Of a stretch of DNA of 64,000 nt, positions 1 to 7,465 are shown one piece after another. A program made the position numbers and the translations under genes. Under the pieces are notes generated by a model that was not told the DNA's origin, did no database searches, and worked only from the letters and a program-made list of their open reading frames with translations. Source of the DNA: Flavobacteriales bacterium (GTDB lineage Bacteria; Bacteroidota; Bacteroidia; Flavobacteriales_C; GCA-002722245). Position 1 is the first letter of the stretch. Every line of letters starts with the position of its first letter. Location of the stretch: the NCBI GenBank assembly GCA_023251075.1, contig JAHEZM010000001.1, forward strand, positions 139,717 through 203,716, in the 5' to 3' direction.

Positions 1-55
1 CGGCCGCCCATGACCTTACCGTAAGTTGTGCGGCCGTAAAGGCACGCCCCTACAA
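1..55. other. GC-rich intergenic segment at the window edge
   Basis: This stretch is much richer in G and C than its surroundings. It contains CGGCCG twice (1-6 and 31-36) and a near-palindrome TTACCGTAA. It lies just downstream of the minus-strand TPM gene. It may be the cut end of an intergenic inverted-repeat element like those elsewhere in the window, but the other arm would be outside. No coding potential is seen. Confidence 0.35.
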
Positions 56-70
56 GAAATAGAAAAAATA

Positions 71-889
71 TTACCAGCTACTTTCCGCACCTCCGCCGCC
101 AAAACTGCCACCACCGAATCCTCCAAACCCACCACTTCCTCCTGAGAAATTACCCCAAGAACCTCTTCCTACTCCTCCTGAATTCATCATTGACATTAGC
201 CATAGGGCTTGCCATAAACCAACATGATTTTGTTGCGAATACGTTTTTGCTTGAAAGAATTTAAATGCAATAACAACTATAATTATCAAAACTACCAGCA
301 CTATCATTCCTATTCCCGGACCTCTTTTCGCATAATCTGCTTCGCTAAACTCTTTTTTGGCTAAAGGTTTTAAAACATTCAAAGCATTAACAATTCCCTG
401 ATAAATTTCGCCTTTTTTAAAGGAGGGAATCATTTCATTTTTCTCAATAAGTTTAGCTGTTCCATCGGTAATAACCGCTTCCAATCCTCTACCTATTTCA
501 ATGGCAACTACACGTTCCGATTTTGAGCCCGTTGGCTTAATTAAGATTACAATGCCATTATCTTTATTTTCTTTACCTACTCCCCACTGTTCACCTAATG
601 CTGTTCCGAATTCCGATCCTGAATAACCACATAAATCATTCAAAAGTACTACCACAATCTGATTAGAAGTAGTTTTACTAAAATTCACCAAATCATTTTC
701 TAATGAATTAATTTCATTGGCCGATAAAGTTCCTGTGTTATCATAAACCAAAAAAGGCGATCCCGTTGGTTTATCTGGAATACAATCAATAGCTACTCCC
801 TTAAATTGAAAACCCAAAAGCAAAAAAAGCAACACGCACTTTTTCACCCATGATGAAAACACTAATTTATTTTCCAAAGGAAACTTCAT
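71..889 (-). CDS. TPM-domain (YgcG-type) membrane protein
   Basis: Protein of 272 residues with a hydrophobic export segment at about 16-34, a TPM_phosphatase/DUF477 domain at about 45-180 (opening VYDNTGTLSANEIN), a membrane helix at 193-211 and a glycine/serine-rich tail ending GGGSFGGGGAESSW. That tail is typical of the YgcG family. Family members are membrane-bound and exposed outside the cytoplasm; the biochemical role is poorly defined, with phosphatase activity shown only for a plant homologue. The start overlaps the end of the second TPM gene by 23 bp, so translation is probably coupled. It is the last gene of a lemA-TPM-TPM operon, a common arrangement for these families. Confidence 0.85.
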   Translation of the reverse strand: MKFPLENKLVFSSWVKKCVLLFLLLGFQFKGVAIDCIPDKPTGSPFLVYDNTGTLSANEINSLENDLVNFSKTTSNQIVVVLLNDLCGYSGSEFGTALGEQWGVGKENKDNGIVILIKPTGSKSERVVAIEIGRGLEAVITDGTAKLIEKNEMIPSFKKGEIYQGIVNALNVLKPLAKKEFSEADYAKRGPGIGMIVLVVLIIIVVIAFKFFQAKTYSQQNHVGLWQALWLMSMMNSGGVGRGSWGNFSGGSGGFGGFGGGSFGGGGAESSW

Positions 890-1304
890 TTTTGAGTTCG
901 TTTTTGTCGTTTGATTGATATGGGAAATGCTCCTTTAACTTTACTCCTGCTAATTCAATTCCTTTCTCTAAGCCCTCCGTAAACTGATTTTTCTTAAAAT
1001 CTTCAATAACTAAATCTTTAACTTCATTCCAAAAATCAGCCCCTATTTTTGAATTAATTCCGGCATCACCTATTACTGCAAATTTTTTATCGTTCACCGC
1101 TAAATAAAACAGCACTCCATTGCGGAGTGCTGTTTGGTGCATTTTTAAATATTGAAAAATATAAGCCGCTCGATCTAAAACGTCAATCTTGCATTTACTT
1201 TCAATGTGAACTCGAATCTCTCCCGATGTGTTTAGCTCAGCTAACTCAATTGCTTTAACAATTTGGTCTTGTGCTTCATCTGAAAATAATTTTTCGGCGC
1301 TCAT
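867..1304 (-). CDS. TPM-domain protein, soluble form
   Basis: Protein of 145 residues that is essentially one TPM_phosphatase domain (opening SDEAQDQIVKAIELAELNTS, then a GEIRVHIE strand). It has no signal peptide or membrane segment, so it is probably cytoplasmic, unlike the anchored TPM protein downstream. It begins 2 bp after the lemA stop codon and its 3' end overlaps the next gene by 23 bp, so the three genes are almost certainly one transcript. Catalytic activity cannot be assigned from sequence. Confidence 0.85.
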   Translation of the reverse strand: MSAEKLFSDEAQDQIVKAIELAELNTSGEIRVHIESKCKIDVLDRAAYIFQYLKMHQTALRNGVLFYLAVNDKKFAVIGDAGINSKIGADFWNEVKDLVIEDFKKNQFTEGLEKGIELAGVKLKEHFPYQSNDKNELKNEVSFGK

Positions 1305-1306
1305 AA

Positions 1307-1912
1307 CTATTTTGTGAAATCTACATTGGGCGCTACATCCGCTCCGGCTTTAGATTGGAAGTACGGACGCTCTTCAAAACCAGCCAAAGCATTGAATAAT
1401 TTTCCAGGAATTTTTTGAATTCGCTTGTTATAAATTGTAGCAATTTCATTGAAATTATTCCTTTCGTTAGCAATTCTATTTTCTGTCCCTGCTAATTCTG
1501 CTTGCAAAGCAATAAAATTATCATTCGCTTTCAAATCAGGATACTGTTCTGCTACCACCAACAATCTTGATATCGCAGATGAAACCGCTCCTTGAGATTG
1601 CTCGAACTTTTGAATATCTTCTGCTTTCATATTAGTAGGGTCAATTTTCACCTGACCAACAGAAGCACGAGCTTGCGTTACTTGAATCAACACATCACTT
1701 TCATGTTTAGCATAACCTTTAACCGTGTTCACTAAATTAGGAATCAAATCGGCTCTGCGTTGGTAAGCACTTTCTACTTTACCCCATTGCCCTTTCACAT
1801 CCTCATTGGCATTTACAGTGCCGTTGTACCAAACCACTCCCCACAAAACAATTATCCCAAGGATAACTCCGATAATTAAACCGGTACTGATTTTTCTTCC
1901 TGCTATTTCCAT
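1307..1912 (-). CDS. lemA: LemA family membrane protein
   Basis: Protein of 201 residues. It has one N-terminal membrane helix (about 10-29, GLIIGVILGIIVLWGVVWYN) followed by a helical LemA domain with the family motif RRADLIPNLVNTVKGYAKHE. LemA proteins have a short N-terminus, one helix and a coiled helical bundle; their function is not established. This is the first gene of the lemA-TPM-TPM operon, an association seen widely in Bacteroidota and other phyla, so the three products may work together at the membrane. Confidence 0.92.
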   Translation of the reverse strand: MEIAGRKISTGLIIGVILGIIVLWGVVWYNGTVNANEDVKGQWGKVESAYQRRADLIPNLVNTVKGYAKHESDVLIQVTQARASVGQVKIDPTNMKAEDIQKFEQSQGAVSSAISRLLVVAEQYPDLKANDNFIALQAELAGTENRIANERNNFNEIATIYNKRIQKIPGKLFNALAGFEERPYFQSKAGADVAPNVDFTK

Positions 1913-1953
1913 TTTAAATGATTTACGATTTTAATATTACGATTTTAGAACTA

Positions 1954-3807
1954 TTATTTCATTAATTCAACACTTCTATTAATAAACTCTGTTAAATCTT
2001 TTCCTTTCAGTAAACCTTGAGAAAGAAGCGCCAAATCAGCGGCTTGTTTAGCCAAGGTTTTTTGTGCTGATTCATCACTTTCACTTAAAATTTTAGAAAT
2101 CAACGGATGATTAGAATTCACTACCAGATTGTAGCTCTCGGGCATATTGCCAAACATCGCCATTCCACCTCCACCAGTTGCCTGCATCTCTTTCATACGG
2201 CGCATGAATTCACTTTGCGTAATCAACATAGGCTTATCTTTTTCACTTAAGCTTTCAAAAACTACAGTAAATTTTTGTGCATCCACTTGAGAAGAAATAA
2301 CCGGTTTTAATTTCTCTTCTTCCTCTTTGGTTAATTTCGATACTTGTGCTTCGTCTTTCGCAATGAGCTTATCCAAAGTATCGGCATCAATACGTTTAAA
2401 AGTAACATCAATATTGGTTTGTTCTAATTTATTAATGATGTGCGAAGAAAGCGGACTATCCATTACCAACACATCATAACCTCTTTCTTTTGCATTTTCA
2501 ATGTAAGCGTGATGTTCTATTTCACTGTGAGTGTACAACACCACTGTTTTTTTGTCTTTATCGGTTTGTGCTCCTTTGATCTTCTCTAAATAATCGCTCA
2601 ACAAAGCACATTCTCCTACTACATTTTTATACAACATAAATTTAGGAGAACGCTCACCAAACTTATCATCACTTAAAGTTCCATATTCAATAAATACTTT
2701 AATATCATCCCATTTTTTTTCAAAATCTTCACGGTTGTTTCTGCACAGTTCTTCTAATTTATCGGCCACTTTTTTAGTGATATGAGAAGAGATTTTTTTT
2801 ACATTTTGGTCTCCCTGTAAATACGAGCGGGAAACGTTCAAAGGAATATCCGGAGAATCAATCACACCGTGCAACAACATCAAGAAATCGGGAACAATTC
2901 CTTCTACCGAATCGGTAACAAAAACCTGATTGCAGTACAACTGAATTTTATTTTTCTGTAGCTCCAAGTTCTTTTTCAAACGCGGGAAATACAAAATACC
3001 CGTAAGATTAAAAGGATAATCCACGTTCAAATGAATATTGAACAAAGGATCTTCGAAAGTCATTGGATACAACTCACGATAGAAACTATTATAATCTTCT
3101 TCAGTTAAATCGGCAGGTGTTTTTTTCCAAAGAGGAACAGGGTTATTCACGATATTATCTACCTGAACTTTCGCTTCACCTTCTCCCCCTTCTTTGGTTC
3201 CAAACTTAATAGGTACCGGCAAGAATCGACAATATTTGCTCAACAATTCTTTTACTTTCCAATCTTCCAAATATTCTGCAGCCTCATCGGTCATATGCAA
3301 AATAATATCGGTACCTCTTTCTTTCTTCGGTTCATCTTGTAATTCATAATCGGTAGAACCTTCGCAAACCCAACGTGCACCTTTACTTTTTGGTTGGTAC
3401 GATTTAGAATAAACTTCTACTTTGCTAGATACCATAAAAGCAGAGAAAAAACCTAAACCAAAATGACCAATGATTCCTTCTGCTTTATCCTTGTATTTAT
3501 TCACGAATTCCTCGGCACCTGAAAAGGCAATTTGAGCGATGTATTTTTCAATCTCCTCGCCCGTCATACCAATACCATTATCACGAACGGTAAGTGTTTT
3601 GGCTTCTTTATCAACAATAACTTCAACCTGTAAATCACCAATATCTCCTTTGGCTTCGCCGATAGAGGAAAGAGTTTTTAATTTCTGACAAGCATCTACA
3701 GCGTTAGATACCAATTCTCTCAGGAAAATTTCCTGATCTGAGTACAAAAACCTTTTAATAATAGGGAAAATGTTTTCCGCCTGAACTTTAATACTTCCTT
3801 TTGACAT
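1954..3807 (-). CDS. htpG: Chaperone HtpG (Hsp90)
   Basis: Protein of 617 residues, usual length for bacterial Hsp90. The N-terminal GHKL ATPase domain shows ELVSNAVDAC (the Asn/Asp binding Mg-ATP), DNGIGM and GHFGLGFFSAFMV; the middle domain shows YCNQVFVTD and DIPLNVSRSYLQ; the C-terminal dimerisation domain carries an MQATGGGGMAMFG loop. It is an ATP-driven cytosolic chaperone acting on folding intermediates. It stands alone, divergent from ilvE. The upstream region at 3860-3874 holds an imperfect GGTGAC-AAA-GTGACC dyad whose significance is unknown. Confidence 0.97.
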   Translation of the reverse strand: MSKGSIKVQAENIFPIIKRFLYSDQEIFLRELVSNAVDACQKLKTLSSIGEAKGDIGDLQVEVIVDKEAKTLTVRDNGIGMTGEEIEKYIAQIAFSGAEEFVNKYKDKAEGIIGHFGLGFFSAFMVSSKVEVYSKSYQPKSKGARWVCEGSTDYELQDEPKKERGTDIILHMTDEAAEYLEDWKVKELLSKYCRFLPVPIKFGTKEGGEGEAKVQVDNIVNNPVPLWKKTPADLTEEDYNSFYRELYPMTFEDPLFNIHLNVDYPFNLTGILYFPRLKKNLELQKNKIQLYCNQVFVTDSVEGIVPDFLMLLHGVIDSPDIPLNVSRSYLQGDQNVKKISSHITKKVADKLEELCRNNREDFEKKWDDIKVFIEYGTLSDDKFGERSPKFMLYKNVVGECALLSDYLEKIKGAQTDKDKKTVVLYTHSEIEHHAYIENAKERGYDVLVMDSPLSSHIINKLEQTNIDVTFKRIDADTLDKLIAKDEAQVSKLTKEEEEKLKPVISSQVDAQKFTVVFESLSEKDKPMLITQSEFMRRMKEMQATGGGGMAMFGNMPESYNLVVNSNHPLISKILSESDESAQKTLAKQAADLALLSQGLLKGKDLTEFINRSVELMK

Positions 3808-3967
3808 AGTTTAAAAATTTGTTGCAGCGGAATTGCAAGGGTCTTGCCAAGCGAAAAAAGGTGACAAAGTGACCTTATAACAAAAAATTAAGGAATAGTT
3901 GTCAGTGCTTCCTTTGCATTTCTGACTATTTATAAAAGAAAAATCTAAATAAATAGGTCATAAATTT

Positions 3968-3996
3968 TTGCAAACTCACTTTTCTTGATACTTTTA
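3968..3996 (+). promoter_or_regulatory. Candidate Bacteroidota promoter for ilvE
   Basis: TTG at 3968-3970, an 18-nt spacer, then TACTTTTA at 3989-3996, which matches the Bacteroidota TTG-N19-TAnnTTTG consensus at all but the last base of the -7 box. It lies 27 nt upstream of the ilvE ATG. Confidence 0.45.
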
Positions 3997-4023
3997 GAAT
4001 ACTGAATAATTGAGTAATAGAAA

Positions 4024-5079
4024 ATGAGCAGTATTAAAATTGAGTTAGCTAAGCATTCAAAATTACATGAATTGGACTTAGAGCACATTGTTTTCGGACA
4101 CGAGTTTTCCGATCACATGTTTGTTATGGATTATTATGATGGGGCATGGAAAGACGCCAGAATCGTCCCTTTCGGAAATATAGCAGTAAGTCCTGCTTTT
4201 CTCTCCCTTCACTACGCACAATCAATTTTTGAAGGATTAAAAGCATTTTATACTGAACAAGGTGAAGTGGTTTTGTTTCGTCCGCAAGCAAACTTTAAAC
4301 GTTTGAACAAATCGGCGGAAAGAATGTGCATTCCTGCTTTCGATGAAGCTTTTGTTTTAGATGCTCTGAAACAATTGGTAAATATTGATAAAGCATGGGT
4401 TCCCAATGTTAAAGGTGCTTCTTTATATATTCGCCCCTTAATTTATGCTACCGATGAATTTATTGGTGTAAAACCCTCTTCTACTTACCGTTTCATTATT
4501 TTCTGTTCACCCGTGAACAAGTATTATGATGCACCGGTAAAAGTTAAAATTGAGGAACATTACACACGTGCCGCTGCCGGTGGAGTTGGTTTTGCTAAAA
4601 CTGCAGGAAATTATGCTGCATCTTTATATCCAACGAAAATGGCGCAAAAAGAAGGATTTGACCAATTGATTTGGACTGACGCCAAAGAACACAAGTATAT
4701 TGAAGAATCGGGAACCATGAATTTAATGGTTAAAATTGGTGATACTTTAATTACTCCTGTTGCTGGCGACACCATTCTTTCAGGAATCACCCGCGATACG
4801 GTATTAGGCATTGCCCGCGATTGGGGAATGAAAGTAGAAGAAAGAAATCTTTCTGTAGAAGAAGTAATTGCTGCCCATACCAACGGAACTCTACTAGAGG
4901 TTTTTGGAACCGGTACAGCCGTTACAATCTGCCATATTTCAGCAATAGGATACAAAGGAAAAACTTTGGAATTACCTCCTATTGAGAACCGTGAATTCAG
5001 TAATAAGGTAAATGAACACTTAGCCAATATTCGAAAAGGAACTGAAAAGGATAAGTTCGGATGGATTGAAAAAGTATAA
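4024..5079 (+). CDS. ilvE: Branched-chain amino acid aminotransferase
   Basis: PLP fold-type IV aminotransferase of 351 residues. It transfers the amino group between glutamate and the 2-oxo acids of leucine, isoleucine and valine, the last step of their synthesis and first of their breakdown. The PLP lysine is K192 in GGVGFAKTAGNYAAS; the EESGTMNL segment and the C-terminal FGTGTAVTICHI motif, which contact the cofactor phosphate and substrate, are intact. Length and motifs match the eukaryote-like (type II) BCAT group rather than the E. coli form. It stands alone with its own promoter and terminator. Confidence 0.95.
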   Translation: MSSIKIELAKHSKLHELDLEHIVFGHEFSDHMFVMDYYDGAWKDARIVPFGNIAVSPAFLSLHYAQSIFEGLKAFYTEQGEVVLFRPQANFKRLNKSAERMCIPAFDEAFVLDALKQLVNIDKAWVPNVKGASLYIRPLIYATDEFIGVKPSSTYRFIIFCSPVNKYYDAPVKVKIEEHYTRAAAGGVGFAKTAGNYAASLYPTKMAQKEGFDQLIWTDAKEHKYIEESGTMNLMVKIGDTLITPVAGDTILSGITRDTVLGIARDWGMKVEERNLSVEEVIAAHTNGTLLEVFGTGTAVTICHISAIGYKGKTLELPPIENREFSNKVNEHLANIRKGTEKDKFGWIEKV

Positions 5080-5083
5080 GATG

Positions 5084-5113
5084 AAATCCCTCGCAAATGC
5101 GGGGGATTTTTTT
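5084..5113 (+). terminator. Rho-independent terminator of ilvE
   Basis: Hairpin 5 bp after the ilvE stop: the AAATCCCTCGC arm pairs with GCGGGGGATTT (one G-T wobble) around an AAAT loop, followed by a run of T. Confidence 0.85.
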
Positions 5114-5144
5114 GTAAATAAATTACAGAAAGTAATTTAGAATA

Positions 5145-6032
5145 CTATTTCGGCCTCAAAACCCACAACGATTTTGGATTTACTTCAACGTCAAACTCAT
5201 TAGGCAAAATAATAGGTTCGCCATCTACATGCGCAATTATATTTTCACCTTCTATACTTATTTTCTTAAAAGAGATACTTCGATAGTATTGATCGTTTTT
5301 TAATTTGCTGGAAAATAATTTCCATGCAAAAAGAAGCAAGAGTAAAACAGGAATTTTTTTAATCGTTACCAATTCTAATTCACCGTCATTAAGTGAAGAC
5401 TGCGGACAAATTATGGCGCCATTTCCGTACTGTCCGGAATTAGAAATAGTAAAAACAAAATATTCGTGTTCAAATTCACCTGAAATTCCTTTTACTTTAA
5501 ATCTCTTAGGTTTATACTTTGATATTTTTTTAAAAAACAACTTGATGTAAGAAGCAAATCCCCTCTTTTTCATTTTAGGAAACTCTTCTGCAATCACTGC
5601 ATCGAAACCTAAACCCGCAGCACCCACAAAAAAATGATGATGAATATAAGCAGTATCAATTAAAAAATCTTCGCTATTATTTAAAAGCAACACTGCTTTT
5701 GCAACATCACAAGGAATAGCTAATTGTCGGGCCAATCCATTGCCCGACCCTGTTGGAATAATAGCCAATCGCGTATTCGATCCTACTAATGCTTTTGCTG
5801 CCTCGTTCACTGAACCATCGCCACCAACAATTGCTACCACATCAATTCCCGCTATAGCTGCGTCCTTTGCAATATCATAAGCATGATGTGCTCTTTCAGT
5901 ATAAATAAATTGAAAGTTGAATATATTTTTATCGAGTAAAAGCTCTACTTTTTTTTCTACTAACTTCTGCTTCCCAACACCTGAAATTGGATTGACGATA
6001 AACAGTATGTTTTTTTTTGTATTGATGTTCAT
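5145..6032 (-). CDS. Diacylglycerol kinase-like lipid kinase (YegS/DgkB family)
   Basis: Protein of 295 residues with the lipid-kinase fold: an N-terminal NPISGVGKQK nucleotide loop, the GGDGSVNEAAKAL motif and IPTGSGNGLARQL. The C-terminal beta-sandwich domain ends HVDGEPI, the usual second-domain signature. The family phosphorylates diacylglycerol or related lipids; the exact substrate cannot be read from sequence. It is separated from upstream bshA by a palindromic element, so co-transcription is uncertain. Confidence 0.88.
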   Translation of the reverse strand: MNINTKKNILFIVNPISGVGKQKLVEKKVELLLDKNIFNFQFIYTERAHHAYDIAKDAAIAGIDVVAIVGGDGSVNEAAKALVGSNTRLAIIPTGSGNGLARQLAIPCDVAKAVLLLNNSEDFLIDTAYIHHHFFVGAAGLGFDAVIAEEFPKMKKRGFASYIKLFFKKISKYKPKRFKVKGISGEFEHEYFVFTISNSGQYGNGAIICPQSSLNDGELELVTIKKIPVLLLLLFAWKLFSSKLKNDQYYRSISFKKISIEGENIIAHVDGEPIILPNEFDVEVNPKSLWVLRPK

Positions 6033-6056
6033 TACAAGATTTTAATTTAAAATTAC

Positions 6057-6201
6057 CGGGTGTGGGTTCCCTCTCGGAGGAGAGGGGTGCGATTTTGCTA
6101 GTGTGTAAGCGGGGAGATGGATTGAACCTAAATTAATCCATCTCCCTCCTCCTTCACAGGCCTTTCCCCACCCCTCTCCTCCGAGAGGGAACCCACACTC
6201 G
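6057..6201. repeat. Nested palindromic intergenic element, family A copy 1
   Basis: A perfect 30-bp inverted repeat (6060-6089 with 6169-6198) encloses a second perfect 12-bp inverted repeat (6112-6123 with 6135-6146). The outer arm contains GGTTCCCTCTCGGAGGAGAG. It lies between bshA and the lipid-kinase gene and codes for nothing evident. It shares arms and flanking CACTCGAAA-like sequence with 14709-14868 and architecture with 47505-47650. It could be a MITE-like element or an RNA hairpin that limits read-through. Confidence 0.85.
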
Positions 6202-6220
6202 AAACTATACTTCCAAAAAA

Positions 6221-7345
6221 CTACTTACTCTTTATCACCTCTTCATAAACCTTCATATATGCTGGCAATATTTTTTCCAAAGAAAATTCTTCAGCGCGTT
6301 GACGGGCATTAGCGCGCATTTGAACGCACAATTCATCATTCGTTAAAATCTCCAAAGAAAATTTTGCCATACTTTCAACATCTCCAACATTGGCTAAGTA
6401 TCCGGTTTTTGCATGAATATTTACTTCAGGAATTCCACCTGTATTAGTAGATACTACAGGAACACTTGCGGCCATTGCTTCCAAAGCAGCCAAACCAAAA
6501 CTTTCATGTTCACTGGTTAACAAAAACAAATCAGCAAAAGCCAAAACCTCTTCTACATTTTTCACTTTTCCTAAAAAACGGGTGTCGTTATATACTTCCA
6601 GTTCTCTGCACAAATGCTCTACATTAATCCTTTCCGGACCGTCACCCACCAAAATAAGTTTAGCATTGATATGACTTCTCAGTTTTCTAAAAATGCGAAC
6701 CACATCCTCAATCCTTTTCACTTTTCTGAAGTTTGAAACATGCATTATAATTTTTTCCGACTCCTTTGCAAAAGCACCTCTTGAACAATTATTCAAAGGC
6801 TTGTATTTATCTAAACAAATGAAGTTAGGAATTACCTTAATCTCTTTATTCGTTTTAAAATGCTTGTAAGTATCTCGCTTCAAACTTTCTGAAACGGCAG
6901 TCACCGCATCGGAATGTTGAATAGAAAAACTAATGACAGGTTCAAACGAAGGATCTTTCCCCACCAAGGTAATATCTGTTCCATGTAAAGTAGTAACAAT
7001 AGGAATATTGATTCCTTTTTCCTTTAAAATTTGTTTGGCTAAATAAGCTGCCGAAGCATGCGGAATAGCATAATGAACATGTAACAAATCCAAGCCTTCA
7101 TGTTCGGCTACATCTACCATTTTACTGGTTAGTGTTACTTCATAAGGCTCATATTGAAACAATGGATATTCAGATACCACCACCTCATGAAAGAAAATAT
7201 TAGCATGATATTCTATTAATCGAACGGGTTGACTATAAGTAATAAAATGTATTTGATGACCTTGCGCGGCCAGGGCTTTACCCAGCTCTGTAGCTACTAC
7301 TCCACTACCTCCGTAGGTAGGATAACAAACGATTCCGATTTTCAT
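6221..7345 (-). CDS. bshA: N-acetyl-alpha-D-glucosaminyl L-malate synthase BshA
   Basis: GT4-family glycosyltransferase of 374 residues. The N-terminus IGIVCYPTYGGSGVVATELG is the BshA signature; HVHYAIPHA, TTLHGTDIT and the C-terminal nucleotide-sugar motif ESFGLAALEAMA are present. BshA joins UDP-GlcNAc to L-malate in the first step of bacillithiol synthesis. The later enzymes (BshB, BshC) are not in this window. It is divergent from the GH3 fusion gene, 118 bp apart. Confidence 0.93.
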   Translation of the reverse strand: MKIGIVCYPTYGGSGVVATELGKALAAQGHQIHFITYSQPVRLIEYHANIFFHEVVVSEYPLFQYEPYEVTLTSKMVDVAEHEGLDLLHVHYAIPHASAAYLAKQILKEKGINIPIVTTLHGTDITLVGKDPSFEPVISFSIQHSDAVTAVSESLKRDTYKHFKTNKEIKVIPNFICLDKYKPLNNCSRGAFAKESEKIIMHVSNFRKVKRIEDVVRIFRKLRSHINAKLILVGDGPERINVEHLCRELEVYNDTRFLGKVKNVEEVLAFADLFLLTSEHESFGLAALEAMAASVPVVSTNTGGIPEVNIHAKTGYLANVGDVESMAKFSLEILTNDELCVQMRANARQRAEEFSLEKILPAYMKVYEEVIKSK

Positions 7346-7443
7346 GCCTTAAAGTTAATAGAAAATACTTTGCCCTTAAAACTTTCAGCTTTGAACCATT
7401 TACTGTTAAGAACTTCAAAAGATTGGAACTGCTTTTGCTTACT

Positions 7444-7465
7444 ATGAAGTATATTTTTACTTCAT
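7444..7465. promoter_or_regulatory. Perfect 8-bp inverted repeat overlapping a start codon
   Basis: ATGAAGTA (7444-7451) and TACTTCAT (7458-7465) are perfect inverted copies around a 6-nt AT spacer. A TATATTTT sequence resembling the -7 consensus overlaps it, and the right arm includes the first two bases of the ATG of the 7464 gene. It could be an operator or an mRNA hairpin hiding the start; no family can be named. Confidence 0.35.

Noticed and set aside
3860..3874. GGTGAC-AAA-GTGACC upstream of htpG as heat-shock operator
   Set aside because: Imperfect dyad, and it does not match the CIRCE sequence or any other operator I know.
4611..5096. 161-residue frame antisense to ilvE
   Set aside because: No family features, and it is fully covered by a well-conserved gene.
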